From the NCBI RefSeq assembly GCF_004368405.1, contig NZ_SBJH01000059.1:1-64000 (forward strand): 64,000 bases of DNA, in the 5' to 3' direction. Below the pieces are notes generated by a model, which was given only the letters and a program-made list of their open reading frames with translations, did no database searches and was not told the DNA's origin. The translations under genes and the position numbers were made by a program. Positions 35,599-44,567 of the stretch are shown one piece after another; the stretch's first letter is position 1, and each line of letters begins with the position of its first letter. Origin of the DNA: Olivibacter sp. XZL3. GTDB lineage: Bacteria > Bacteroidota > Bacteroidia > Sphingobacteriales > Sphingobacteriaceae.

Positions 35599-36861
35599 TT
35601 GAAAGTAAACTCAGTCCCATACGAATTCTCTAATACAAGAAAGCTTCTCAATGATCTTAACTTGAGGAAACTTATTTGTATACTTTTGACTGTAGTTACA
35701 CTTTTGGATTCATATATACTCTGGAGCCAGACCCATTTGGGAATGGCTGTTCACTACTCATTAAAAATTGTCAACGTTGTTTGGTTACTTTTCTTGTTGT
35801 CTCGAAATTCAAAGCAAAACTATGTTTTGTTCTTAATCTCAATACCTCTTTTGTGGGCGACAGTAGACGAAGAAAACGTCTTCAAATCGGTTATGTACAT
35901 AGTTTCTATGGCTATGCCTGTTTGGACTTTCCTGCTACTTAGAAATGATGAAAAGGTGTTTATTGCAAGGCTCCTTCTTAAATGGATAGCTATTTTAATG
36001 GTGCCTGGACTTTTCTTTTATATTTTGTTTCAGTTTGGAATTGATCTTAGAAGTGGCGTGTGGATACGACCTTCCGATTCTAGGTCTTATATCGTGTTTT
36101 ATCATCTTCTTTATTCTTTAGAGTTTGTGCGCTACAGATTTTTTGCCGTTTTTGATGAGCCTGGCGTCGTGGGGACCTTTGCCGCCATGGTTGTCTTTTA
36201 TTATAGAAACGTCTTGCCAAAATGGCAATATCGACTTTATTTAGTGGCAGGAGTTTTATCCTTTTCAATGTTTTTCGTCGTACTTTGTTTACCCTTAGCG
36301 TATTTTTCGAGGATAGGCGTCGCTACTATGCAAGAAAAGATAAAAAAGATATTCTTTACATTTTTCTTTCTGGGAGCCTCTTATCTTCTGTTATGTTTTA
36401 CTATTCCAATAATTAGTGCATCAAATCCAATCATTCAACGTGCACTGAATGATCGCTTGATATGGAAGGGCGATTTTATTGTAGGTTTGGAGAATAATAG
36501 GGAGGTCATGACAGAAGGGTATGAAAAATTTGTAACGGAAGGAGGGATGCAATACTGGCTTGGGAATGGCAAAGGATCTTATCGAGAAGAAACTGGTACC
36601 GGAAGTTTATCATACAGAGTTGCAATCTTCGAAAAAGGAATGCTTTTTACAATATATATATTGTCATTTTTTATTGTTATTCACCCTTGGCGCAAACAGT
36701 TTCTTTTCAGCCTAATCTCTTTGGGCGTGATCTTTTTAACCTATTATCAACGTCCGCTTTTGTATAAGATTGATATTTTTATATTATTGTTTGTAGGTAT
36801 AATGCTTGCTCAAGGGGCGTCGCCATTAATAAAAACAAACGAGTTAGATAATGATGTGTAA
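35599..36861 (+). CDS. wzy: Wzy-like O-antigen/polysaccharide polymerase (set B)
   Basis: A 420-residue polytopic membrane protein with about 10-11 helices and a large hydrophilic loop around residues 280-340 (LIWKGDFIVGLENNREV, GGMQYWLGNGKGSY), the arrangement seen in Wzy polymerases. A VRYRFFAVFDEPGVVGTFA stretch near 180 resembles the conserved arginine/glycine region of Wzy/ligase proteins. It is a polymerase by position and topology; sequence families here are very diverse. The start is TTG at 35599, two bases after the previous stop, with no good ATG nearby. It overlaps the next GT gene by 11 bp. Confidence 0.8.
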   Translation: MKVNSVPYEFSNTRKLLNDLNLRKLICILLTVVTLLDSYILWSQTHLGMAVHYSLKIVNVVWLLFLLSRNSKQNYVLFLISIPLLWATVDEENVFKSVMYIVSMAMPVWTFLLLRNDEKVFIARLLLKWIAILMVPGLFFYILFQFGIDLRSGVWIRPSDSRSYIVFYHLLYSLEFVRYRFFAVFDEPGVVGTFAAMVVFYYRNVLPKWQYRLYLVAGVLSFSMFFVVLCLPLAYFSRIGVATMQEKIKKIFFTFFFLGASYLLLCFTIPIISASNPIIQRALNDRLIWKGDFIVGLENNREVMTEGYEKFVTEGGMQYWLGNGKGSYREETGTGSLSYRVAIFEKGMLFTIYILSFFIVIHPWRKQFLFSLISLGVIFLTYYQRPLLYKIDIFILLFVGIMLAQGASPLIKTNELDNDV

Positions 36862-37915
36862 GTTGGCATTTGTAGTTCCTTCTTTGGCTAACAAAGGACC
36901 TATTTTGGTTGTAAGGGATATCATTTCAAATTTAAATAGAGAACTGTTCCAAGAGATTGTTGTTTTCTATTTTGACGAAATTGAAGAGCCTATAGAAGTG
37001 CCCGCACAAAAGAGGCGAATTTCCTTTTTTGGGAAAGAGTCATTTTCAGAGTTTAATGTTATACATACCCACGGCCTTCGACCTGATTTGTATGTGCGGA
37101 AAAATCGGCGGTTCATAAAATGCTTTTGTCTGTCAACAACCCACAATATTGTCAAAGAAGAGTATAGCGTTAGCCATAATTTCTTGCTTGCATCTTTTGT
37201 TGAGAAATTGTGGGTATATGCATTGAAAAAACATGATTCCATCGTCACGCTCACCCACTATATGGAACGCTACTATAAAGCGCTATTGCCAAAGATCAAA
37301 ACTGTAGTTATCCATAATGGTCGAGCATTGCCGGCTTCCTATAACAAGATTAGCAAGGAAGACGATTCAAAACTCAAAACACTCAAGGAAAGCAATATTT
37401 TGATCGGATCAACTTGCTTTGTTACTAGACGCAAAGGCCTTAGCCAGGTGATCAGAGCTCTTCCTAGTTTACCCGGGTATGCTTTCGTTTTAGTGGGGGA
37501 TGGTCCGTATTTAGAAAATTTAAGACGGTTGGCAAGCCAGTTGAAGGTGGATGATAGGTGTTTATTTCTTGGTTCAAGACGAGAGGTATTACCTTATTTG
37601 TCTTACTTTGATATTTATGCAATGGTGTCTTACGCAGAAGGCGTGCCGCTCGCTTTATTAGAAGCGGCAAGTATTGGCCTACCGGCCGTTTGTTCGGATA
37701 TACCTGTGCACCGGGAGATGTTTAATGATAATGAAGTAAGGTTTTTCAATGTAACCGACCTAATGTCACTGCAAAAAGCTATATTGTCGGCAAATGAATC
37801 AAAATCGAAACTTTCCGTAGTTATCAAAGAGGCTTATGATAATCGGTTTACGCCAAAAATTATGGCAAGCAAATATGAGAACGTTTATCTTGCAAACTGG
37901 AAGAATAGCTATTAG
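36851..37915 (+). CDS. GT4-family glycosyltransferase
   Basis: A 354-residue GT-B enzyme of the common GT4 type. Key parts are LAFVVPSLANKGPILVVRDI at the N terminus, STTHNIVKEEYS near 96, STCFVTRRKGLSQVIRALPSLP near 188-209, FVLVGDGPYLENLRRLA near 213, and the donor-binding AMVSYAEGVPLALLEAASIGLP near 254-275 with its Glu residues. It overlaps the upstream polymerase gene by 11 bp (starting ATGATG). It is followed by a secreted DUF4838-type protein, the end of the transferase block. Confidence 0.9.
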   Translation: MMCKLAFVVPSLANKGPILVVRDIISNLNRELFQEIVVFYFDEIEEPIEVPAQKRRISFFGKESFSEFNVIHTHGLRPDLYVRKNRRFIKCFCLSTTHNIVKEEYSVSHNFLLASFVEKLWVYALKKHDSIVTLTHYMERYYKALLPKIKTVVIHNGRALPASYNKISKEDDSKLKTLKESNILIGSTCFVTRRKGLSQVIRALPSLPGYAFVLVGDGPYLENLRRLASQLKVDDRCLFLGSRREVLPYLSYFDIYAMVSYAEGVPLALLEAASIGLPAVCSDIPVHREMFNDNEVRFFNVTDLMSLQKAILSANESKSKLSVVIKEAYDNRFTPKIMASKYENVYLANWKNSY

Positions 37916-37974
37916 GGATACTGGTATGATTTATGATCAAAATTCTGAAAAGTTTTACAATTAAAGAAAGTTTT

Positions 37975-39717
37975 ATGCATTTGAACAAGACGACTAAAAC
38001 ACTTTGCTTATTTTTTTTTCTATTCTTTGCCTGCTTTGAGTTAAATGCGCAGAACCAGTTTTTTCTCGTTAAAGGGGGGCAGTCATCTTATTGCATTGCC
38101 CTTCCGAAAGATGCTTCCTCAGAAGAAAAAAAAGGAGCGGAGGAACTTCAAAAATATCTTCAAAAATTTACAGGTGCGCAACTTGTAATTAATCAAGAAG
38201 GGGCCGTGGGAACGCAGAAAGCTATTTATATCGGCAATTCTGAAAAAGCGAGGAAAAGCGATATATTCGCTGGAGTCAAAAATGACGGCATCAAAATCGC
38301 AGTGCGGAATGGTGATTTGTTTATTGGAGGAAATAGTCGTAAAGCCCCAGTATATGCAGTTTATTCGTTTTTTCAAAAGATAGTCGGAGTAGAATATCTT
38401 GCGCCCAATGTGTGGCAAACGCCTAAATCGCGCGATGTTTTCGTTGACGAAAACTTTTCGTTAATCGAGAACCCGACATTTATATTCAGGGATATATATA
38501 ATGAAATAGCTTATGATCCCTTATATATGGATTGGCATAAGATCACACATGCCCTAGATCGGGGTGCAGGTTATTCGGAGTGGGGAGCTTTTGCTCATAC
38601 ATCTTTTCGACTCGTTCCCCCTACGACATATTTTTCAAAGCATCCCGAGTATTATTCTCTTATCAACGGTAAAAGACAGGCAGTGCAGTTATGTTACAGT
38701 AATCCTGAAGTATTGAGCGTATTAAAACAAGCTTTAGAAAGGCAAGTTAAAAGCAAACCGAAGGCAAAGTACTGGTTTGTTGCTATGGAAGATGTTGATA
38801 AGGTTTGTCAATGTGATAATTGTAAGAAGGAGCACGATGTTTATGGAGTAAGTGGGCAATTAGTGCGTTTTGTTAATAACGTGGCCGCCGCTTTTCCGAG
38901 CGAAACCATAGTGACCCTAGCATACGACCAAACACGATTCGCTCCAAAGCCCGGCGTCAAACCAGCATCGAATGTCCTAATTTGTTACGCTCCAAGTGGT
39001 GCCTTTCATAACGTTTCGTATGCGTCCTCAGCCAATAGTACTGTGGATAAACATTTGCAGGGCTGGAAAGCGATAACCAATAATCTGATGATCTGGGATT
39101 ATACAGATTTTTACTCAAATGTCCTACTGCCGTATCCAACGCTCCCCACTTTTAAAGCGAATATCAACTATTTTAAGGACAACGGTATAAAATACGTGTA
39201 TGAAGAGGGTTTTGAAAAGCTTAAAGGAGGCGATCTGCATGAGCTTAAAACGTATGTTCTGGCAAAACTTTTATGGGACCCAAGTTTAAGTCAAGAAGAT
39301 CTGGAGAAGAATTTTACTGAGGCATATTATGGGAAAGCAGGAAAGCATGTGTTAGAATATTTGAATGCCCTGAAAGCGAATGTGGCTAAAGAAAAATCTG
39401 CTCTCCGTTTTTGGGGCGGACAACAAGGGTATTTGAAACCGCAATACCTCGAGCAATACGATAGAATATTAGATAAAGCTGCGAAAGCCGTTGCAGGGGA
39501 CTCGGTTTTACAAGAGCGAGTTGACCGCACGCGCATCGGTGTAGACTATTGTTTGCTGACTTCCGATCAGCCTACAAAAGGACTCGTGAGTACTATTTTA
39601 AAGAAAGTTTCAGCGAATGGAAGAAAAGAGCGGTTTTTGCGGACGGCAAAAACTCTAGGAGTCGAGAATATGAAAATCAACAAAAAAGCTGTTTCTTTGT
39701 CAGATCTAATAAAATAG
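37975..39717 (+). CDS. secreted DUF4838-type protein, possible glycan-active enzyme
   Basis: A 580-residue secreted protein. The ATG at 37975 places the signal peptide (CLFFFLFFACFELNAQ) at the N terminus; an upstream ATG at 37933 would add 14 residues. The N-terminal part (EEKKGAEELQKYLQKFTGAQ, KAIYIGNSE) looks like the alpha-glucuronidase/GH20-type accessory domain, and the middle matches DUF4838: a CQCDNC cluster with Cys278, Cys280 and Cys283 and FVNNVAAAFP after it. DUF4838 proteins are probably glycan-degrading, but I know of no proven activity. Lying inside set B, it could trim or release the polymer, or process a surface glycan. Confidence 0.75.
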   Translation: MHLNKTTKTLCLFFFLFFACFELNAQNQFFLVKGGQSSYCIALPKDASSEEKKGAEELQKYLQKFTGAQLVINQEGAVGTQKAIYIGNSEKARKSDIFAGVKNDGIKIAVRNGDLFIGGNSRKAPVYAVYSFFQKIVGVEYLAPNVWQTPKSRDVFVDENFSLIENPTFIFRDIYNEIAYDPLYMDWHKITHALDRGAGYSEWGAFAHTSFRLVPPTTYFSKHPEYYSLINGKRQAVQLCYSNPEVLSVLKQALERQVKSKPKAKYWFVAMEDVDKVCQCDNCKKEHDVYGVSGQLVRFVNNVAAAFPSETIVTLAYDQTRFAPKPGVKPASNVLICYAPSGAFHNVSYASSANSTVDKHLQGWKAITNNLMIWDYTDFYSNVLLPYPTLPTFKANINYFKDNGIKYVYEEGFEKLKGGDLHELKTYVLAKLLWDPSLSQEDLEKNFTEAYYGKAGKHVLEYLNALKANVAKEKSALRFWGGQQGYLKPQYLEQYDRILDKAAKAVAGDSVLQERVDRTRIGVDYCLLTSDQPTKGLVSTILKKVSANGRKERFLRTAKTLGVENMKINKKAVSLSDLIK

Positions 39718-39726
39718 CATTGAGAA

Positions 39727-40560
39727 ATGGCGGTTTCCGTGTTGATGTCGGTTTATCATAAAGAAAAAAGTGAACAGTTAAATCTCGCCCTAGAATCCGT
39801 TATAAATCAGACTTACAGGCCTAAAGAGATTGTTTTAGTGAAGGATGGTCCGCTAGGCGACGCATTAGAGCGCACCATAGAGGGTTTCGTTCGACGATAT
39901 CCGGATCTAATGAAGGTGGTTGCACTGAAAGAGAATCAAGGCTTGGGATCAGCTTTATCTATAGGCTTAACGAAGTGTAGTTATGAATGGGTCGCAAGGA
40001 TGGATTCTGACGATATAGCGTTTCCGACTCGGTTTGAGAAGCAAGTCCAATTTCTAACAAAGAACAGAACTGTTGACATTTTGGGGACTAACATTGAAGA
40101 ATTTAATCGTGTACCTGGAGATTTGAAGCGTTATAAAGTTAATCCAGAAACCCATGAGGCATTGATTAAAAATATTCAATTCCGAAGTCCGTTTAATCAT
40201 CCCACTATTATGTTTCGTAAAGAGGCAGTTCTCGCTGCCGGCAGCTATTCTGGAGAGATTTTGCTTTTTGAAGATTATACATTGTTCCTTAGAATGATGA
40301 AAGCTGGCTGCAGATTTCACAATCTTCAAGAGGTTTTGCTGTACTTTCGTATAGGCGATGGTCTTGAGACTATCAAGAGGCGCAGTGGATTACACTATGC
40401 TAAAAAGGAGTTGAAGTTTGTTTCGTACGCGCTAAGGATTCAGGCTTTCAGTCTTCTGCAGGCAGCTACTTATGTCATAACCAAAATACCAATTCGTTTG
40501 CTTCCTCCTAAGATGGTCTTGTTTCTTTATAATAGCTTTTTAAGAAAGAGGAATATATAA
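39727..40560 (+). CDS. GT2-family glycosyltransferase
   Basis: A 277-residue GT2 enzyme of the kind that adds a hexose to capsular or O-antigen repeat units. MAVSVLMSVYHKEKSEQL at the start, IVLVKDGPLGD near 36, WVARMDSDDIAFPTRFEKQ near 87 with the DxD motif, FNHPTIMFRKEAV near 152 and LLFEDYTLFLRMMKAG near 174 are the family signatures. The C terminus has a hydrophobic basic segment. It follows the secreted protein by 9 bp and precedes the epimerase/reductase gene by 17 bp. Confidence 0.9.
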   Translation: MAVSVLMSVYHKEKSEQLNLALESVINQTYRPKEIVLVKDGPLGDALERTIEGFVRRYPDLMKVVALKENQGLGSALSIGLTKCSYEWVARMDSDDIAFPTRFEKQVQFLTKNRTVDILGTNIEEFNRVPGDLKRYKVNPETHEALIKNIQFRSPFNHPTIMFRKEAVLAAGSYSGEILLFEDYTLFLRMMKAGCRFHNLQEVLLYFRIGDGLETIKRRSGLHYAKKELKFVSYALRIQAFSLLQAATYVITKIPIRLLPPKMVLFLYNSFLRKRNI

Positions 40561-40577
40561 TATTATTAATTAGTGGT

Positions 40578-41480
40578 ATGCGATTGTTATATACCGGTCC
40601 ATCCGGATTTGTAGGAAGAAATCTTGCTGAAGTATTTGCGGGGAGGTATGAACTGTTTCCCTTTTCGCTTAACAGAGACGATTGGACTGGTAAATGGCCC
40701 AATGATGTAGATGTAGTTGTCCATCTGGCCGGTAAGGCTCACGACGTAAAGAAAGTGGCACGGCCGGAAGACTATATTGAAATAAATACCAATTTAACGA
40801 AACGCGTGTTTACGGAATTTCTAGCAAGCTCAGCTAGAGACTTTATTTTTTTGAGTAGTGTCAAAGCTATTGCTGACACGGTGGAGAATTCGCCTCTTAC
40901 CGAGGAAGCTCCTCCAAGGCCGCTTACGCCATACGGTCGTTCTAAATTACAGGCTGAAGAGTACTTATTAAGTAAAGCCCTGCCACCAGATAAGCGTTTG
41001 TTTATTCTACGTCCTTGCATGATTCACGGCCCAGGAAACAAGGGCAATTTGAACCTACTATACAGCGTCGTCAAAAAAGGAATACCTTATCCGCTTGGCG
41101 CGTTTACCAATTTGCGATCGTTTCTTTCGATAGGGAATCTTTTATTTGTTATCGAATCGATCATTAACAAGTCGGAGATTCCAAGCGGCGTTTATAATGT
41201 CGCTGATGATACCCCATTGTCTACAACGGAGGTGATAAAGGTCATTGGGGAAGTCAGCGGCAAAAAAGTACGGATTTATTCCCCTAACAAAGGTTTAATA
41301 AGAGCATTGGCCAGAATAGGCGATATTTTACATTTGCCATTCAATTCAGAAAGATTAAAAAAGATGACAGAAAGTTATATAGTAAGTAATGAAAAAATTA
41401 AGCGTGCTATCGATATAGAAAGCCTTCCGATTTCATCTAGGGAGGGTTTAAAGAACACGATTAAAAGTTTCGACATTTAA
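40578..41480 (+). CDS. NAD(P)-dependent sugar epimerase/reductase, WbpV-like
   Basis: A 300-residue extended SDR enzyme: TGPSGFVGRNL near residue 6 is the cofactor loop, VVVHLAGKAHDVK near 48, IFLSSVKAIADT near 89 and YGRSK near 118 (Tyr and Lys). This pattern is seen in the WbpV/WbpK-type reductases or epimerases that work with WbpM and WbpL to make and transfer QuiNAc or FucNAc. The next gene is a WbpL-like transferase and the one after that is WbpM-like, so the product is probably the UDP-6-deoxy-HexNAc that starts the set B unit. Exact stereochemistry is not predictable. Confidence 0.82.
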   Translation: MRLLYTGPSGFVGRNLAEVFAGRYELFPFSLNRDDWTGKWPNDVDVVVHLAGKAHDVKKVARPEDYIEINTNLTKRVFTEFLASSARDFIFLSSVKAIADTVENSPLTEEAPPRPLTPYGRSKLQAEEYLLSKALPPDKRLFILRPCMIHGPGNKGNLNLLYSVVKKGIPYPLGAFTNLRSFLSIGNLLFVIESIINKSEIPSGVYNVADDTPLSTTEVIKVIGEVSGKKVRIYSPNKGLIRALARIGDILHLPFNSERLKKMTESYIVSNEKIKRAIDIESLPISSREGLKNTIKSFDI

Positions 41481-41486
41481 AAGCAC

Positions 41487-42452
41487 ATGATCTATTTACT
41501 TATATTTCTGCTGTTGTTTTTGCTGATCCGGATCTATTTCCGACTTGCCGATCATTTTAATATCATCGATAAACCAAATGAAAGAAGTTCCCACACCGCC
41601 CTTACCATCCGTGGCGGCGGGATTGTATTCTACTTTGCCGCACTTTTTTATTTTTTTTGGTCGGGCTTTCAGTATCCCTATTTTTTTCTAGGATTAACCC
41701 TGGTCTGTCTGATCAGTTTTTTGGATGACCTCTTTACCCTCTCCAGTAAGTTAAGGATTGCGGTGCATTTTGTTGCTGTCAGTTTGTTGTGTTATCAATT
41801 GGAGCTGGGCACGTTTCCCTGGTGGGTTCTATTACTCATTTTGGTAGTCGTTATCGGTATGCTGAATGCCTATAATTTCATGGATGGTATTAATGGCATT
41901 ACGGCCATGTACAGTTTTGCGGTGTTGTTTTTACTTTGGTATATGGATACCAAAATAAATTACATCGACGAGCGGTTTCTATACTGTATTGCACTCGGTA
42001 ACCTAGTTTTTACATTGTTTAATTTTCGGACGAAAGCAAAATGTTTTGCCGGAGATGTAGGCAGCGTGGGAATGTCCTTCATGCTCGTTTTCATTTTATG
42101 GTGTCTAATTTTATATACACAAAACTTCATATACATATTATTTTTGGCGGTTTATGGCATAGATAGCGTCTTAACAATAGTACATCGGCTATTGAAAAGG
42201 GAAAACATCTTCGAGCCACACAGAAGCCATTTATATCAGTACCTAAGCAACGAAGCCAAGGGGAATAGGCTCTTAATCGCCTTTTCTTATGGCTTATTGC
42301 AACTTTTGATTGGCTTACTTGTTATAGAGTTTGCAGGTAAAGAGCTTGGTGTTCAGGTAGTTTTTTCCTTGGTGCTGTTACTTCTATTGAGTGCAGCCTA
42401 TATAGCGATTAAGGGCCAGGTGTTAAAGCGGATCCAAGGTAAAGGCATTTGA
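41487..42452 (+). CDS. WbpL/WecA-family initiating sugar-1-phosphate transferase
   Basis: A 321-residue polytopic membrane protein of the MraY/WecA family. It opens with DKPNERSSHTALTIRGGGIVF near 31-51, which binds the lipid phosphate side, has SFLDDLFTLSSKLRIAVH near 75, NAYNFMDGINGITAMY near 128, FAGDVGSVGMSFM near 190 and HRSHLYQYLSNEA near 249. These match the WbpL branch. Its neighbours (WbpV-like and WbpM-like) suggest UDP-QuiNAc or UDP-FucNAc as donor. It is the second initiating transferase and most likely belongs to set B. A 204-bp gap follows. Confidence 0.92.
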   Translation: MIYLLIFLLLFLLIRIYFRLADHFNIIDKPNERSSHTALTIRGGGIVFYFAALFYFFWSGFQYPYFFLGLTLVCLISFLDDLFTLSSKLRIAVHFVAVSLLCYQLELGTFPWWVLLLILVVVIGMLNAYNFMDGINGITAMYSFAVLFLLWYMDTKINYIDERFLYCIALGNLVFTLFNFRTKAKCFAGDVGSVGMSFMLVFILWCLILYTQNFIYILFLAVYGIDSVLTIVHRLLKRENIFEPHRSHLYQYLSNEAKGNRLLIAFSYGLLQLLIGLLVIEFAGKELGVQVVFSLVLLLLLSAAYIAIKGQVLKRIQGKGI

Positions 42453-42456
42453 TATA

Positions 42457-42468
42457 GAATACGTATTC
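42457..42468. repeat. perfect 12-bp palindrome
   Basis: GAATACGTATTC lies 5 bp after the WbpL-like stop and about 190 bp before wbpM. It is a perfect inverted repeat with no other clear role; it could be a protein-binding site, or chance. Confidence 0.3.
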
Positions 42469-42539
42469 TTAAGAGCTATTTAGCACTGGAAATTTAGGTT
42501 GATTACAAATCGCTTGATTCAAATGTGGCAGGAAGTGGT

Positions 42540-42557
42540 TAATTTTGTTTAATTTTG
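42540..42557 (+). promoter_or_regulatory. tandem -7 elements before the wbpM-like gene
   Basis: TAATTTTG occurs twice, at 42540-42547 and 42550-42557, both full matches to TAnnTTTG. The closest TTG (42514-42516) is 23 nt before the first. A leader of about 100 nt would precede the ATG at 42657. This suggests a separate promoter for the precursor genes. Confidence 0.45.
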
Positions 42558-42656
42558 TATCTTGGTGCATTGAGTTTCATAATTATGGTGATGGTGTAAA
42601 AGATTTCTATAAAAAGTTGGCTCTTTAACCTGTATGCAAAGTAAACAGTATATCGA

Positions 42657-44567
42657 ATGAGGAAAATTTTAACCGATGACAAAGTACTTCCCAGATGGGT
42701 CATTTTTTTGGCCGATTTAATTTTGGCGAGCTGGGCCTTTGTGTTAGCCTATTTTATATCGGAGGAGTTTAGGTTTCCTGAAATATTGAGAGGTCATTTT
42801 TTCATTTATACCAATTCATTTGTTTTTGCCTGCATTCCGGTGTTTTACTTGTTGAAAACGCATACCGGACTGATTCGCTATTCAAATATGTCGGATATAC
42901 TCCGCATATTTCTGGCCATGTTGTTCACGAGCATTTTCTATTACCTCTTATTGATTACCGTTGTACAGCCGTATTTCGGGATCCATTCCTTGCGTATTAA
43001 ACAGGTGCTATTGGTAAACTTTTTTATAGGCTCGTCACTATTGATTTTTTTACGTATGGCTGCGAAAGGCACCTTTCGGTACTTGAGCGACCGCGTTGAA
43101 AAGAAGGATAAGATCAATGTGCTTGTCTATGGTTCGGATGATAAGGCGGTGCTGGTAAAGCAAGCCCTTGAAAGAAGTGTTACCTCCCGTTACAAAGTGG
43201 TGGGTTTTATCGATATTAAACGGGCACGGTTGAATAATTCCTTGGAACAACGCAAGGTGTACCATATTAAAGATCTGGCACATTTGAAGCGTACAAAGAA
43301 CGTTGATAAGCTGCTTCTGTTGAACGATCGACTTAATGAGCGCGATAAGCAAGTGGTCATCGAGCGATGCTTGCGAGCGGAAATACAGGTGGTAACGGCG
43401 CCAACCCCGGATAAATGGCTGTCCGGTACCATTATTGAATCCCAGATCAAAGACCTCCGCATTGAAGATTTATTGCAAAGGGAGCCGATAAAAATTGATA
43501 ACGCCCGTGTAAAAGCAGATTTATTTAATAAGCGGGTGCTGATTACGGGCGCGGCGGGATCCATTGGATCCGAAATTGTGCGGCAGGTGCTCGCTTATCG
43601 GCCGAAATTATTGATACTCTGCGATCAGGCCGAATCTCCTTTACACGAGATGCAGCTGGAAGTAGAGGAATCCTTCCCGGATATAAACTGTGCAATCGTG
43701 ATTGCCGACGTTCGCAATCACGGACGTATGGAAGAGCTGTTCCAACAATTAAGACCGCAGTTGGTTTATCATGCTGCTGCGTATAAGCACGTCCCCTTGA
43801 TGGAGAATAATCCATGCGAAGCCATTAGCACCAACGTGGGGGGGACGAAAATCGTTGCGGATCTGGCGGTGCAATACGGTACGGAAAAGTTCGTGATGAT
43901 ATCAACCGACAAGGCTGTGAATCCTACCAATGTAATGGGATCTTCTAAGCGTATCGCGGAGATTTATACACAGAGTTTAAATAACTGCCATTTTAACAAA
44001 AATACCCGGTTTATCACTACGCGTTTTGGCAATGTGTTGGGCTCCAATGGATCCGTGATACCAAGGTTTCGTTCGCAAATCGAAAAGGGTGGCCCGGTTA
44101 CCGTAACCCATCCTGAAATTACTCGGTATTTTATGACAATTCCTGAGGCGGTGCAGTTGGTATTGGAGGCCGGAACGATGGGTAACGGCGGGGAGATATT
44201 TGTCTTTGATATGGGGCAACCGGTTAAGATCGTAAATCTTGCTAAAAAGATGATTAAGCTTGCCGGTTTACATCCAGGTGTTGATATCGATATCGTTTAT
44301 ACCGGTTTACGGCCCGGTGAGAAATTATATGAAGAGCTGTTAAATTCTGACGAGTTGACCTTACCTACTCATCACGAAAAGATCAGTATTGCCAAGGTTA
44401 TTAATCACGATTATGTCGACGCTTGTATGGCGATAGAGAACTTGCTGGAACTGGCTAAGAAATTAGATAATATGGCGGTTGTGAAACAGATGAAGGTTAT
44501 TGTTCCTGAATTTGTGAGTAAGAATTCTCCTTTTGAAGAGCTGGATGAGGAAAGTGAAGTATTATAA
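42657..44567 (+). CDS. WbpM/CapD-type UDP-GlcNAc 4,6-dehydratase, membrane-bound
   Basis: A 636-residue protein with four N-terminal helices (about residues 14-140), a CoA-binding/Rossmann part, and a C-terminal SDR dehydratase beginning with GAAGSIGSEIVRQ near 299. The active-site region STDKAVNPTNVMGSSKR near 422 has Met where most SDR enzymes have Tyr, as in WbpM. It converts UDP-GlcNAc to the 4-keto-6-deoxy intermediate used for QuiNAc, FucNAc or bacillosamine-type sugars. It sits next to the nucleotide-sugar dehydrogenase without any gap (stop at 44567, start at 44568). Confidence 0.93.
   Translation: MRKILTDDKVLPRWVIFLADLILASWAFVLAYFISEEFRFPEILRGHFFIYTNSFVFACIPVFYLLKTHTGLIRYSNMSDILRIFLAMLFTSIFYYLLLITVVQPYFGIHSLRIKQVLLVNFFIGSSLLIFLRMAAKGTFRYLSDRVEKKDKINVLVYGSDDKAVLVKQALERSVTSRYKVVGFIDIKRARLNNSLEQRKVYHIKDLAHLKRTKNVDKLLLLNDRLNERDKQVVIERCLRAEIQVVTAPTPDKWLSGTIIESQIKDLRIEDLLQREPIKIDNARVKADLFNKRVLITGAAGSIGSEIVRQVLAYRPKLLILCDQAESPLHEMQLEVEESFPDINCAIVIADVRNHGRMEELFQQLRPQLVYHAAAYKHVPLMENNPCEAISTNVGGTKIVADLAVQYGTEKFVMISTDKAVNPTNVMGSSKRIAEIYTQSLNNCHFNKNTRFITTRFGNVLGSNGSVIPRFRSQIEKGGPVTVTHPEITRYFMTIPEAVQLVLEAGTMGNGGEIFVFDMGQPVKIVNLAKKMIKLAGLHPGVDIDIVYTGLRPGEKLYEELLNSDELTLPTHHEKISIAKVINHDYVDACMAIENLLELAKKLDNMAVVKQMKVIVPEFVSKNSPFEELDEESEVL

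Noticed and set aside
43190-43564. 124-codon minus-strand frame within the wbpM-like gene
   Set aside because: Antisense to conserved dehydratase sequence; Arg/Ser-rich composition typical of a shadow frame.
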